A stretch of DNA of 64,000 nucleotides. It comes from Gordonia alkanivorans NBRC 16433 (GTDB lineage Bacteria > Actinomycetota > Actinomycetes > Mycobacteriales > Mycobacteriaceae). The position numbers and the translations under genes were made by a program. The stretch lies in contig NZ_BACI01000050.1 of assembly GCF_000225505.1 (NCBI RefSeq), positions 186,001-250,000 of the forward strand, given 5' to 3'. The notes beneath the pieces are model-generated. The model had not been told where the DNA came from. It ran no database searches and saw only the letters and a program-made list of their open reading frames with translations. How positions within the stretch are numbered: the stretch's first letter is position 1; each line of letters starts with the position of its first letter. Shown here in pieces: positions 26,535 through 34,853 of this stretch.

Positions 26535-28034
26535 CTAGTTGCTGGAGACCTCGTAGCCCATCGGCAGCATCGTCGACTTGTGCTCGAGGAAGGACTCCAG
26601 GCCTTCGCGGCCGTTCTCGCGGCCGATGCCGGAGTTCTTGTAGCCGCCGAAGGGGGACTCGGGATCGATTGCGTACCAGTTGATCCCGAAGGTGCCCGTG
26701 CGGATCTTGGTGGAGATCTCGATGCCGCGCTCGACGTCGTTGGTCCACACCGTGCCGGCGAGTCCGTAGTCGGAGTCGTTGGCGATGGCGATGGCCTCGT
26801 CGACGTCGTCGTAGGCGATGACCGACAGGACGGGGCCGAAGATCTCCTCCTGGGCGATGGCCATGTCGTTGGTGACGCCGGTGAAGATGGTCGGGGTGAG
26901 GAAGTGGCCCGAGTCGAGACCGGCGGGACGTTCGCTCTCGAGAACCGGTGTGGCACCGGCCTTCTTGCCGAGTTCGATGTACTCCTCGACCTTCTGGCGC
27001 TGCTTTTCGGTGATCAGCGGCCCGAGCTGGGCCTCCGGATCCGACGGCAGGCCGACCTTCATGGCCTTCGCCGCCTCGACCATCGCCGCGACGATCTCGT
27101 CCTGGCGGCTGCGCGGCACCAGGATTCGGGTCTGCGCGACGCAGGCCTGGCCGGTGTTGAACAGGCCGAGGAACGTCAGCATGAAGGCGTTCGCGGCGAT
27201 GTCGACGTCGTCGAGGACGATCGCCGCCGACTTGCCGCCCAGCTCGAGCGAGCAGCGCTTCAGGGTCTCGGCGCAGGCGGCGCCGATGGCCTTGCCCGCG
27301 GCGGTCGAACCGGTGAAGGTGATCTTGTCGACGTCGGGATGGGCGACGAGGGCCTGGCCGGTCTCGGTGCCGCCGGTGACCACCGAGATCGCCTCGGCGG
27401 GCACGCCGGCCTCGATGAACAGCTGGGCCACGTAGTTACCGGTGAGCGGGGTCTCCGGGGCGGGCTTGAGGACCACCGAGCAGCCGGCGGCGAGGGCCGC
27501 GCCCATCTTGTTGCAGGTGATGAACAGCGGAACGTTCCAGGCGCAGATCGCGCCGACGACGCCGACCGGCTCGCGGGTGATGCGGGTGGTGCCGAACAGG
27601 CCGGTCCGGTACTCCTCCCACTGGTAGTCGCGGGCGGCGTTGGCGTAGGCGCGCAGGACACCGGTGCCGGGCAGCTGCTGCAGGGTGGCGATCGCACTCG
27701 GCGGGGCGCCCATCTCGGCCGAGACCAGCGCGGTGATCTCGTCGCCGCGCTCGTCGATGAGGTCGGCGACCTTGGCGATGATGTCGGCGCGCTGAGCCGG
27801 GGGCGTCGAACTCCAGACGCCGGAGTCGAAGGCCGCGCGTGCGGCCTTGACCGCGGTGTCGACGTCGGTGGCGTCGGCGTGCGGCACGGATCCGACACGC
27901 TCCCCGGTGGCGGGGGAGAAGACCTCGAGGGTCTCACTGGAATGGGGGTCGACCCATCGGCCGCCGATGAGCAACTGGGGTTGATCCCCGCCGCCGGTGA
28001 CTGTTGCGGTGTGGGACTCCACGGTCTCGGTCAT
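26535..28034 (-). CDS. Aldehyde dehydrogenase family protein
   Basis: NAD(P)-dependent aldehyde dehydrogenase of 499 residues. Visible are the Rossmann segment FTGSTAAGKAIG, the general-base motif LELGGKSA and the catalytic cysteine (about residue 298) in NTGQACVAQTR. Substrate is unknown. ATG 28034 is chosen; AGGAG lies about a dozen bases upstream. A KstR-type palindrome and an overlapping -10 hexamer about 95 bases upstream point to control by the sterol-catabolism repressor and hence to oxidation of an aldehyde derived from sterol side chains or rings. It converges with cydC. Confidence 0.92.
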   Translation of the reverse strand: MTETVESHTATVTGGGDQPQLLIGGRWVDPHSSETLEVFSPATGERVGSVPHADATDVDTAVKAARAAFDSGVWSSTPPAQRADIIAKVADLIDERGDEITALVSAEMGAPPSAIATLQQLPGTGVLRAYANAARDYQWEEYRTGLFGTTRITREPVGVVGAICAWNVPLFITCNKMGAALAAGCSVVLKPAPETPLTGNYVAQLFIEAGVPAEAISVVTGGTETGQALVAHPDVDKITFTGSTAAGKAIGAACAETLKRCSLELGGKSAAIVLDDVDIAANAFMLTFLGLFNTGQACVAQTRILVPRSRQDEIVAAMVEAAKAMKVGLPSDPEAQLGPLITEKQRQKVEEYIELGKKAGATPVLESERPAGLDSGHFLTPTIFTGVTNDMAIAQEEIFGPVLSVIAYDDVDEAIAIANDSDYGLAGTVWTNDVERGIEISTKIRTGTFGINWYAIDPESPFGGYKNSGIGRENGREGLESFLEHKSTMLPMGYEVSSN

Positions 28035-28124
28035 TACGCGTGTGCTCCTCAGGAGGACGGGTTCTTGCCGGTCAGCGGCGGGTTTCTCTCCGCACGCGGG
28101 CAAGTGTGAACTACGGCACACGCA

Positions 28125-28130
28125 ATACTA
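28125..28130 (-). promoter_or_regulatory. -10 element of the aldehyde dehydrogenase promoter
   Basis: Reads TAGTAT on the minus strand and shares its first two bases with the end of the adjoining KstR-type operator. The predicted leader is about 85 bases. Confidence 0.6.
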
Positions 28131-28142
28131 GAACACGTTCTA
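28129..28142 (-). promoter_or_regulatory. KstR-type operator, perfect palindrome
   Basis: The plus strand reads TAGAACACGTTCTA. It matches TNNAACNNGTTNNA at every fixed base, and outside the two central bases the arms are fully symmetric. It lies 95 bases upstream of the aldehyde dehydrogenase ATG and abuts the -10 in the same way as the operator at 10662. Confidence 0.75.
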
Positions 28143-28167
28143 ACTTCGCCGCCAGGGGCGGCGCGAA

Positions 28168-28803
28168 TCAGCCCCGGCCGAACGCCGCTCGGGCCTCCAG
28201 TCCTTCCATGACGTCGTCGAGCACATCGAGCTGTCCGGACGGGTCGGCGGCCTCGAGGAGGCGTTGCTGATCGTGGGGCTCGACCTGGAGTCGGTTGGCC
28301 CAGCGGTAGATGGGCGAGATGTCTGCCATCGCGGGATCGGCGTCGATGATGTCGAGTGCGGCGAAGATCGTGTCGACGTCCTTGCCGGCGGCCTCGAGAG
28401 TCTGCCGCATGATGACGCGGAGGCGCTGGTCGATCGAGTGCAACCGCTCGAGGTCGACCTCGGAAGGGGCCGGTTCGGAGAGCACCTCGATGCGGGCGAG
28501 GGGATACGGATCGTCGGGAAGCCATTCGACGATCCGGAAGCGATGAGTGCCGGTGCCGGACAACAGCGCCCGACCGTCCGGGAATCGATCGGTGACGTCG
28601 GCGAGTGTCATCGTGCCGACCTCGCATCGCACCTCGCCGCCGCCGACCTCGGAGCCGCGGGCGATCAACACGACGCCGAAGCGCACGGTCGATCGTCCGT
28701 CGGACTCCTCGATGTGGTCGCCGACCATCTGCCGGTAGCGCGGTTCGAAGACACGCAGCGGCAACTCGCCACCCGGCAGCAGGGCGGTGCCGAGCGGGAA
28801 CAT
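28168..28803 (-). CDS. LON substrate-binding domain protein
   Basis: A stand-alone LON N-terminal (PUA-like) domain of 211 residues, without the AAA or protease domains of Lon. The opening MFPLGTALLPGGELPLRVFE followed by PRYRQMV is diagnostic of the domain, and VDLERLHSIDQRLRVIM begins the helical second half. Bacterial stand-alone LON-domain proteins are of unknown function. ATG 28803 is chosen because it fits the family start; no clear ribosome-binding site is seen, so coupling to mhuD, which ends 52 bases upstream on the same strand, is likely. The 3' end lies 25 bases from the KstR-type operator. Confidence 0.82.
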   Translation of the reverse strand: MFPLGTALLPGGELPLRVFEPRYRQMVGDHIEESDGRSTVRFGVVLIARGSEVGGGEVRCEVGTMTLADVTDRFPDGRALLSGTGTHRFRIVEWLPDDPYPLARIEVLSEPAPSEVDLERLHSIDQRLRVIMRQTLEAAGKDVDTIFAALDIIDADPAMADISPIYRWANRLQVEPHDQQRLLEAADPSGQLDVLDDVMEGLEARAAFGRG

Positions 28804-28855
28804 CGGCGAGACGAACTGCTCGCCGGCGGGGATCGACGAACTCAGGGCTGCTCCG

Positions 28856-29164
28856 TCAGGCCCTGGGGCGCGCGTCGAGGACGACCTCGAACTCGAGCAG
28901 ATCGGCACCCGAGGCGACCGGCTTGGCCCGCTCTCCGGCGTGCGCTTCGCGTGCCGGGCCGGATGCCCACGCCTGGAAGTCCTCTTCGGACTCCCACTGC
29001 GTCACGACGAAGTAGCGGTCGTCGCCCTTCACCGGACGCAGGAGCTGGAACCCGAGGAATCCCTTGGAACCGTCGACCGAGTGGGCGCGGTTGGCGAACC
29101 GCTTCTCCAGTTCGGGTCCGGCGCCCTCGGGAACGGTGATTGCATTGATCTTCACAACAGCCAT
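28856..29164 (-). CDS. mhuD: Mycobilin-producing haem oxygenase MhuD
   Basis: Non-canonical IsdG-type haem monooxygenase (antibiotic-biosynthesis-monooxygenase fold) that degrades haem and releases iron. The 102-residue sequence begins MAVVKINAITVPEGAGPELE, very close to the M. tuberculosis enzyme as remembered. It keeps all three residues known to matter: Asn7, Trp66 and the haem-ligand His75. The gene lies beside an alpha/beta hydrolase in the same divergent order as Rv3592-Rv3591c. On the minus strand TATGGT precedes ATG 29164 by six bases, so a leaderless transcript is likely. It is co-directional with the LON-domain gene. Confidence 0.93.
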   Translation of the reverse strand: MAVVKINAITVPEGAGPELEKRFANRAHSVDGSKGFLGFQLLRPVKGDDRYFVVTQWESEEDFQAWASGPAREAHAGERAKPVASGADLLEFEVVLDARPRA

Positions 29165-29170
29165 GCGTCC

Positions 29171-29176
29171 ACCATA
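29171..29176 (-). promoter_or_regulatory. Leaderless-type -10 element for mhuD
   Basis: TATGGT on the minus strand, six bases (GGACGC) before the ATG. The spacer could also act as a weak Shine-Dalgarno sequence. Confidence 0.5.
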
Positions 29177-29233
29177 GGCGTTGCGAGTGCGGTCGTGACG
29201 GTGTTGCCGGGCTCGAGGCACCGGTCGGGCGGC

Positions 29234-29239
29234 TACAGT
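29234..29239 (+). promoter_or_regulatory. Leaderless-type -10 element for the hydrolase gene
   Basis: TACAGT, seven bases (TTCGGCC) before ATG 29247. No Shine-Dalgarno sequence is present. Confidence 0.65.
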
Positions 29240-29246
29240 TTCGGCC

Positions 29247-30074
29247 ATGTTCGACAGCCACGCGATCGGCGAGATCGGGTTCCGTGACCACGGGGGTCCG
29301 GTGATCGTCGACGACGCCCGCGGTCCGCTCGACGACGGCACGACGACGCGGCCGATCGTCCTGCTGCACGGGCTGATGGGGCGTGGGCGCACGTGGCGGC
29401 GACAGGTGCCGTGGTTGCGCCGGTACGGCCGGGTGTTCACCTACGACGCGGCCTTTCACACCGGCGCCGATGTCGAGGAGCCGGACAGCGCAACAGAACT
29501 CGCGACCGAGCGGTTCGTCGCCGACCTCGCCGAGATCCTCACCTGGATCGACCGCGGACCGGCGGTACTCATCGGGCACTCGATGGGGGCCCTGCACGCC
29601 TGGTGCACCGCCGCCGCCTATCCGGAGCTCGTGGCGGCGCTCGTGGTCGAGGACATGGCACCGGACTTCCGCGGTCGGACCACCACCAACTGGACGCCCT
29701 GGTTCGAGTCCTGGCCCGAGCGTTTCGATTCCGTCGACGACGCGGTCGCGATGTTCGGTCCGGTGGCCGGCCGGTACTTCTACGAGGCATTCGACGACGG
29801 TCGGCTCCATGGCCGGATTCCGTTGTGGGGCGCGATCGCCGACGAGTGGGGCGTTCGCGACTTCTGGGCGGAGTGGGAAGAGGTCGCGGTGCCGTCGCTG
29901 GTGATCGAAGCCGAGTACACGGTCACCCCGCCCGGGCAGATGCGCCGCATGTACGAGGTCAACGAGCATGCGCAGTATCTACGGGTCGAGGGGGCCGGGC
30001 ACCTCGTCCACGACGACGCGCCGCACGTGTATCGCGGTGCGGTGGAGGCTTTTCTGTCCGGGCTGGACACCTGA
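29247..30074 (+). CDS. Alpha/beta hydrolase
   Basis: A 275-residue alpha/beta-hydrolase-fold enzyme with an intact catalytic set: the oxyanion segment VLLHGLMG, nucleophile elbow GHSMG and the late histidine in GAGHLVHDDAP. No signal peptide is seen. The matching mycobacterial gene Rv3591c is also next to mhuD, but its substrate is unknown. A leaderless -10 supports ATG 29247. It ends at a terminator shared with the convergent membrane protein gene. Confidence 0.85.
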   Translation: MFDSHAIGEIGFRDHGGPVIVDDARGPLDDGTTTRPIVLLHGLMGRGRTWRRQVPWLRRYGRVFTYDAAFHTGADVEEPDSATELATERFVADLAEILTWIDRGPAVLIGHSMGALHAWCTAAAYPELVAALVVEDMAPDFRGRTTTNWTPWFESWPERFDSVDDAVAMFGPVAGRYFYEAFDDGRLHGRIPLWGAIADEWGVRDFWAEWEEVAVPSLVIEAEYTVTPPGQMRRMYEVNEHAQYLRVEGAGHLVHDDAPHVYRGAVEAFLSGLDT

Positions 30075-30085
30075 CCCGGATAGAT

Positions 30086-30117
30086 CGGGGCGCACACGAT
30101 GTCTCGTGCGCGCCCCG
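30086..30117. terminator. Bidirectional hairpin terminator
   Basis: Fourteen-base arms (30086-30099 and 30104-30117) pair with one mismatch around TGTC. It separates convergent genes ending at 30074 and 30135. Confidence 0.75.
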
Positions 30118-30134
30118 AATGGGTGGACTGTGGA

Positions 30135-31103
30135 TCAGGCGGGATCGGCGGGTGCGATCGGTGCGCCGTTGAGTCGACGCCAGCAGTGCACCAGGAACAA
30201 CTGGGCGACCGGGGCGGCGACGATCAGCCCGACATAGCAGACCAGTACGCCGACCAGGTTGATGGCGTAGGTGACCAGCAGGGTGATGATCGAGTCACCG
30301 ACCTTCGACTTCGTCAGCTCGAAGGAGTTCTTCATCGCGTTGATCGGCGAGAGGCTCTTGTCGATGGTGGCGACCACCGAGAACATCAGGAAGAACATCG
30401 CGATGATGCCGGGGATGATGCACAGGGCGTAGCCGATTCCGGTGATGATGCCGACCAGGATCGCGGTGCCGACGACCGGTCCGAAGCGGATCGGGGTCAG
30501 GAACGACTTCGCCGTCACCGGTTCGCCGTTGGCGACGCGGACCGCGCCCGAGATGATGCTCGCCTGGATGTAGAGCAGTCCCAGGATGAACACGAGGTAC
30601 ACGAGGCCGAAGAGGACCGAGCCGCCGAAGCCCAGCGACGTCTCCTCGTAGTAGTAGCCATTGCCGTAGTCGACCCGTTCGGTGGTACCGAAGAGTGCGA
30701 CGGCCGAGAATCCGACGGCGATGAGCGCAGCGCCGAGCAGCAACACCACGAGACCCGGCAGGATCATGGCGCCGACGTTGTTCTTGAACTTGTTGAAGGC
30801 CCAGGAGAACGCCTCGCCCACATCGACCTTGGTGCCGGGGGCGCCCTGCCCGCCGGGATATGCGCCGACATCGCCGTACTGCGGTGCACCCGGGGGCGGC
30901 GGAGGCGGTGCCTGGCCGTATTGCGGTTGCCCGTACTCGGGCTGCTGGCCGTACTGCGGTGGCTGCTGCCCGAACCCGGGCTGTTGGCCGTACTGGGGCG
31001 GGGGCGGCGGCTGCTGCCCGTACTGGGGCGGCTGCTGCCCTGGTTGTCCACCCGGCTGGTTCGGGTCCGACGGCGGGACAGGAGGATACGGCGGCTGACT
31101 CAT
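30135..31103 (-). CDS. Polytopic membrane protein with PQYGQQ-repeat N-terminus
   Basis: A 322-residue protein. The first 90 residues are low-complexity Pro/Gln/Tyr/Gly with recurring PQYGQQP units, predicted to be cytosolic and disordered. The rest has about six membrane helices, the first being AMILPGLVVLLLGAALIAVG, and a cytosolic loop PITAMKNS-like (SPINAMKNSFELTKSKVGD) that is common in DUF975 or glycerophosphodiesterase-membrane-domain proteins. Role unknown. ATG 31103 is chosen; an ATG at 31115 is also in frame. A TAATGT hexamer eight bases upstream supports 31103. Confidence 0.75.
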   Translation of the reverse strand: MSQPPYPPVPPSDPNQPGGQPGQQPPQYGQQPPPPPQYGQQPGFGQQPPQYGQQPEYGQPQYGQAPPPPPPGAPQYGDVGAYPGGQGAPGTKVDVGEAFSWAFNKFKNNVGAMILPGLVVLLLGAALIAVGFSAVALFGTTERVDYGNGYYYEETSLGFGGSVLFGLVYLVFILGLLYIQASIISGAVRVANGEPVTAKSFLTPIRFGPVVGTAILVGIITGIGYALCIIPGIIAMFFLMFSVVATIDKSLSPINAMKNSFELTKSKVGDSIITLLVTYAINLVGVLVCYVGLIVAAPVAQLFLVHCWRRLNGAPIAPADPA

Positions 31104-31111
31104 GGATCGGG

Positions 31112-31117
31112 ACATTA
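31112..31117 (-). promoter_or_regulatory. Leaderless-type -10 element
   Basis: TAATGT on the minus strand, eight bases before ATG 31103. Confidence 0.5.
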
Positions 31118-31223
31118 GCAACGATCCGGGTCCGGCGGGAGACTATGTCCGAACGATCAAATGACTGGTCATCGACCTTGGCACGAATTATGACCTGCGG
31201 TGTCGCCCGTCGGTCGGACGGCT

Positions 31224-32096
31224 TCAGCCCTCGCCCGCAAGGCAGTAGCGCCCGTCGGTGGTGATCTCCACGAGCCCGTCGACGAGCAGGGAGTCGAGGG
31301 CACGGTCGCGCTGGGCGGTGTCGCTCGTCCACACCACGTCGAGCTTCGCCCGATCCACCGAACCGGTGGTGCCGCGCAGGACGTCGAGCAGCAGGCCGCG
31401 GACCTGCCGGTCGGTGCCGGCGAACTTCTGGGCCTTCCGCGGTGGGCCGGTGTGCGCGGGACGGCCGCGCCGGACCCAGGTGCAGTCGACGAGAGGGCAG
31501 TTGTCGCACTTGGGGTTTCGTGCTGTGCACACCAGTGCGCCCAGTTCCATCAGGGCCGCCGAGAACCGCGGCGCGCCGGACCGGGGGAGCAGCGCCTCGG
31601 CGTCGTCGAGGTCGCGGCGTGACGGGTTACCGGGCTGCTCGCGACCGTGCACCGCGCGCGCGATGACGCGGCGGACGTTGGTGTCGACGACGGGTACCGC
31701 CTGGCCGTAGGCGAAGCACGCGACCGCCCGCGCGGTGTAGTCGCCGATGCCGGGTAGCGTGAGCATCGTCTCGACGTCGTCGGGCACTCGGTCGCCGTGA
31801 TCACGTGCGAGGACCTTGGAGCACTCGTGGAGGCGCAGGGCGCGCCGGGGGTACCCGAGCTTGCCCCAGGCACGTAGGACCTCACCGGCAGGCTCGACGG
31901 CCATCGCCGACGGCACCGGCCAGCGCTCGACCCACATCCGCCACGGCTCCAGCACCCGGGAGACCGGGGTCTGTTGCAGCATGATCTCGCTGACGAGGAT
32001 CTGCCATCCGGTACATGCCGGGTCCCGCCACGGCAGGTCGCGCTCATGGGTGCCGAACCAACCGATCAATCGCTCCGGTGGCACACTATTGGTCAT
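31224..32096 (-). CDS. mutY: A/G-specific adenine DNA glycosylase
   Basis: Base-excision repair enzyme that removes adenine opposite 8-oxoguanine. The 290-residue protein has catalytic Glu37 in LVSEIMLQQTP, the helix-hairpin-helix LPGIGDYTARAV, catalytic Asp138 in VVDTNVRRV (both positions equal to E. coli numbering) and the four-cysteine [4Fe-4S] loop C-x6-C-x2-C-x5-C in CTARNPKCDNCPLVDC. The C-terminal 8-oxoG-recognition domain is short. The ATG (32094-32096) overlaps the start codon of the divergent carbonic anhydrase gene, so each promoter must lie within the other gene. Confidence 0.95.
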   Translation of the reverse strand: MTNSVPPERLIGWFGTHERDLPWRDPACTGWQILVSEIMLQQTPVSRVLEPWRMWVERWPVPSAMAVEPAGEVLRAWGKLGYPRRALRLHECSKVLARDHGDRVPDDVETMLTLPGIGDYTARAVACFAYGQAVPVVDTNVRRVIARAVHGREQPGNPSRRDLDDAEALLPRSGAPRFSAALMELGALVCTARNPKCDNCPLVDCTWVRRGRPAHTGPPRKAQKFAGTDRQVRGLLLDVLRGTTGSVDRAKLDVVWTSDTAQRDRALDSLLVDGLVEITTDGRYCLAGEG

Positions 32097-32745
32097 GATC
32101 GGAAAGACACCCCGCGAAGCCTGGCGCGTCCTGCGCAACGGAAACGACCGATTTGTGGCCGGAGAATCTCAACATCCGAGCCAGGGTATCGAGGATCGGG
32201 CGCGGCTCGCCGACGGGCAGCACCCGCATGTGGTCCTCTTCGGCTGCGCCGATTCCCGTCTGGCCGCCGAGATCATCTTCGATCAGGGTCTCGGCGACAT
32301 GTTCGTGGTCCGCACGGCCGGCCACGTCATCGACTCCGCGGTCATGGGTTCGCTCGAGTACGCGGTCGAGGTCCTCGACGTGCCGCTGATCGTGCTTCTC
32401 GGCCATGACAGCTGCGGCGCGGTGAAGGCGACCCTCGACGCCCTCGACGATCTGCAGATCCCCGGCGGCTACATCCGCGACGTCGTCGAACGAGTCACCC
32501 CGAGCATTCTCGCCGGACGCAGCGAGGGCCTCACCCGGGTCGACGAGTTCGAGGCCCGCCACGTCGTCGAGACCGGGCGCCTGCTCATGCAGCGCAGCCG
32601 GATCATCGCCGACCGCATCAGCACCGGGAGACTCGCGATCGTCGGCCTGACCTACAAGCTGAGCGAGGGCCGGGTGAGCCTGCAGGGCGTGTACGGCGAC
32701 ATCGGCGAGCAGCCGCAGGCCCACGTGGTGGCGGAGACCGCCTGA
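32095..32745 (+). CDS. Beta-class carbonic anhydrase
   Basis: Zinc enzyme interconverting carbon dioxide and bicarbonate. The 216-residue protein carries zinc ligands Cys51, His104 and Cys107 and the Asp53-Arg55 dyad in GCADSR and GHDSCG. FDQGLGDMFVVRTAGHVID is typical of the mycobacterial Rv3588c type. ATG 32095 is preferred; a longer frame would run antisense into mutY. The region before the start contains ACTATT a few bases upstream, compatible with a near-leaderless transcript. It is divergent from mutY with overlapping start codons. Confidence 0.93.
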   Translation: MIGKTPREAWRVLRNGNDRFVAGESQHPSQGIEDRARLADGQHPHVVLFGCADSRLAAEIIFDQGLGDMFVVRTAGHVIDSAVMGSLEYAVEVLDVPLIVLLGHDSCGAVKATLDALDDLQIPGGYIRDVVERVTPSILAGRSEGLTRVDEFEARHVVETGRLLMQRSRIIADRISTGRLAIVGLTYKLSEGRVSLQGVYGDIGEQPQAHVVAETA

Positions 32746-32858
32746 ATCGCTCCGGACGACCCGGAACCTGAAGGCGAACTCTAGACTTTGCCTGTTGGGG
32801 ACTGTTTTTCGGCCGCGACACGCCGCACGTGATCAACCGGAAGTCAAGATCCGGCCGT

Positions 32859-32864
32859 TAGCGT
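32859..32864 (+). promoter_or_regulatory. Leaderless-type -10 element
   Basis: TAGCGT, seven bases (TGTGGTC) before GTG 32872. Confidence 0.6.
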
Positions 32865-32871
32865 TGTGGTC

Positions 32872-33639
32872 GTGATCGAACCCCAGGGCCCGCTGCCCCC
32901 CGAGATCTACTGGCGACGACGCGTTGTCGCCGGGGGTGCTGCACTGGTCGTCGTGGGGTTGGTCGTGGCTCTCATCGTGTGGATGACGTCGGGTGGTGAC
33001 GCGCCGCAGAACACCGCGGCCACCTCATCCGTTCCCAGCAGTGCGGCTCCGTCCTCGGAGTCGGCGCCGCCGTCGTCCGAACCGCCCGCCGCCGGAGACG
33101 CCGGCGCCGGTGGCGCTCCGGGCGGCAATGCTGCCGGTGCCGGAGCCCCGGGTGGTGCGTCCGCGTCGGCGTCCTCACCTCCGGAATCGGCGAGCCCCGC
33201 AGGAGTCCCCGGTGGCCCCGCCGGCCCCAACCTCTGCCCGGACCAGGCGATCTCGGTGGTCCTCTACACCGACAAGCCGACGTACACGATCGGCCAGCAG
33301 CCGGTCTTCACGATCGTCACCACGAACGCCGGTCTGTCCGACTGCACACGCGATGTGGGCAAGGCCGCTCAGAACGTGATCGTGCGGACGCTCGACGGGT
33401 CGCGCACCCTGTGGTCGGCGCGTGACTGTTCGCCGATCGAAACCGTGAACAACGTCGTCCTCAAGCCCGCACAGCAGGTCAAGGACACGATCACCTGGTC
33501 GGGTACCACCAGCAGCCCCGGCTGTGAGCGTCCGCGGACGCAGGTGCCCGCCGGTTCCTACTCGGCGATCGGCAAGATCGGGGAGCGCGAGTCGTTCCCG
33601 ATCACCTTCAACGTGGTCGCCCCGGCGCAAGAACCCTGA
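32872..33639 (+). CDS. Membrane-anchored extracellular protein (Rv3587c-type)
   Basis: A 255-residue envelope protein: a short cytosolic head, one membrane anchor (about 20-40, GGAALVVVGLVVALIVWM), a long Ser/Pro/Gly/Ala linker (to about 125) and a globular extracellular domain with four cysteines (NLCPDQ, LSDCTRD, ARDCSP and PGCERP) that probably form two disulfides. Position between the carbonic anhydrase and disA matches M. tuberculosis Rv3587c. Function unknown. GTG 32872 is chosen for its -10 spacing; GTG 32866 is two codons upstream in frame. Confidence 0.78.
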   Translation: MIEPQGPLPPEIYWRRRVVAGGAALVVVGLVVALIVWMTSGGDAPQNTAATSSVPSSAAPSSESAPPSSEPPAAGDAGAGGAPGGNAAGAGAPGGASASASSPPESASPAGVPGGPAGPNLCPDQAISVVLYTDKPTYTIGQQPVFTIVTTNAGLSDCTRDVGKAAQNVIVRTLDGSRTLWSARDCSPIETVNNVVLKPAQQVKDTITWSGTTSSPGCERPRTQVPAGSYSAIGKIGERESFPITFNVVAPAQEP

Positions 33640-33663
33640 TCGTCAGAAAACCCTGATCGTCTG

Positions 33664-33685
33664 GAGCCCCGATTCGTCGGGGCTC
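33664..33685. terminator. Bidirectional hairpin terminator
   Basis: Nine-base arms GAGCCCCGA and TCGGGGCTC around TTCG. It lies between the convergent genes ending at 33639 and 33685; the last base is part of the disA stop codon. Confidence 0.75.
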
Positions 33686-34770
33686 TAGTCGTATCGCTCG
33701 ATGCTTGTCTCCGCGAGCCGGGAAAGGCCTTCGCGGATGTGCCGCGCCCAGATGCTGCCGATGCCCTCGACGGCCTGGAGGTCGGCCGAGGTGCTGGCGA
33801 GCAGCGCCTGCAGGGTGCCGAAGCTGCGGACGAGCCGGTCCACGTGCGCGAACTGCAGACGGGAGATGCGAGCGAGCAGCCGGTAGCCGCGCGGACTCAT
33901 GGCGTTGTCCTGGGCATCGATCGTCGTCGGGTAGCCGAAGGCGCCCGCGAGCTGCGTGAGGTCGAGGAGATCGGCATCGCTGAGTCCCTCGATCACCTCG
34001 AGCGCCTGCCGCACGTCCTCGGCGGTGGCGGGTTCGGGACTGGCGTAGTAGTCGCGGACGAGGAGTTCGCGCATGGTGTCGTTGTCGCTGATGAGCTCCT
34101 CGAGCTGCAGGCTCACCTGCCGGCCGTTGGTGCCCAGTTCGAGGACGTACTCCTCGATTTCCACCGACACCCGGCGCACCATCTCCATGCGCTGTGCGGT
34201 CGACATGGCGTCGCGCAGCAGCACGTAGTCCTCGATCTCGGCGCGCGAGAGCGCGGCGATGACCTCGTCGAGGCGTGCCTTGTAGCGCTCCAGGGTCGCC
34301 AGGGCGACGTTCGCGCGCGACAGGATGGGGTCAGGGCTCTCCACGACACGACGAGCACCGTCGACGTAGATGCTGACGATCGACATCGAAGCGCTGACCG
34401 AGATGACCGGGTGGCCGGTCTGGATCGCGGTGCGCTCGGCGTTGCGATGCCGGGTGCCCGATTCCTCGGTGGGGATCGACGGGTCCGGCACGAGCTGGAC
34501 GTTGGCGCGCACGATGCGCTTGCCGTCGGTCGACAAGACCACCGCGCCGTCCATCTTGGCGAGCTCGCGCAGCCGCGTGGGGGCGAATTCGACGTCGAGG
34601 TGGAAGCCACCGTCGCAGATCTTCTCCACGTCGGAGTCGTGACCGAGCACGATCAGGGCGCCGGTACCGCCGCGCAGGATTCGCTCCAGGCCGTCGCGCA
34701 GCGGGGTGCCCGGGGCGACGCGCGCCAACGTCTCACGCGTGAGCTCGGACTTCACCACTTCGGCAACCAT
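33685..34770 (-). CDS. disA: Diadenylate cyclase DisA
   Basis: DNA-integrity-scanning protein that makes the second messenger c-di-AMP from two ATP. The DAC domain has the catalytic DGA (74-76) and RHR (107-109) motifs. A long helical spine follows, and a C-terminal helix-hairpin-helix DNA-binding domain contains [20 protein letters not shown]. The 361-residue length is typical. AAGGGGAG just before ATG 34770 is a strong ribosome-binding site. In many actinobacteria disA directly follows radA; here a thioesterase gene on the other strand lies between them. Confidence 0.96.
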   Translation of the reverse strand: MVAEVVKSELTRETLARVAPGTPLRDGLERILRGGTGALIVLGHDSDVEKICDGGFHLDVEFAPTRLRELAKMDGAVVLSTDGKRIVRANVQLVPDPSIPTEESGTRHRNAERTAIQTGHPVISVSASMSIVSIYVDGARRVVESPDPILSRANVALATLERYKARLDEVIAALSRAEIEDYVLLRDAMSTAQRMEMVRRVSVEIEEYVLELGTNGRQVSLQLEELISDNDTMRELLVRDYYASPEPATAEDVRQALEVIEGLSDADLLDLTQLAGAFGYPTTIDAQDNAMSPRGYRLLARISRLQFAHVDRLVRSFGTLQALLASTSADLQAVEGIGSIWARHIREGLSRLAETSIERYD

Positions 34771-34839
34771 GTCTCCCCTTCGGCACCGGGACACCCCGGG
34801 CGGACGACGCCCGTCGAAGCAGGTCGTCACAACGGTGAC

Positions 34840-34845
34840 TAGGGT
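34840..34845 (+). promoter_or_regulatory. Leaderless-type -10 element for the thioesterase gene
   Basis: TAGGGT, eight bases before GTG 34854. Confidence 0.6.
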
Positions 34846-34853
34846 ACCGGGAT

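Noticed and set aside
30784..30797. A third match to TNNAACNNGTTNNA
   Set aside because: It lies deep inside the coding sequence of the PQYGQQ-repeat membrane protein, where it encodes part of NKFKNN, with no promoter beside it. A chance match is the simpler reading.
30830..31090. Apparent tandem DNA repeat
   Set aside because: The repetition follows from codons for PQYGQQP-like low-complexity protein sequence and varies at third positions. It is not a mobile or regulatory repeat.
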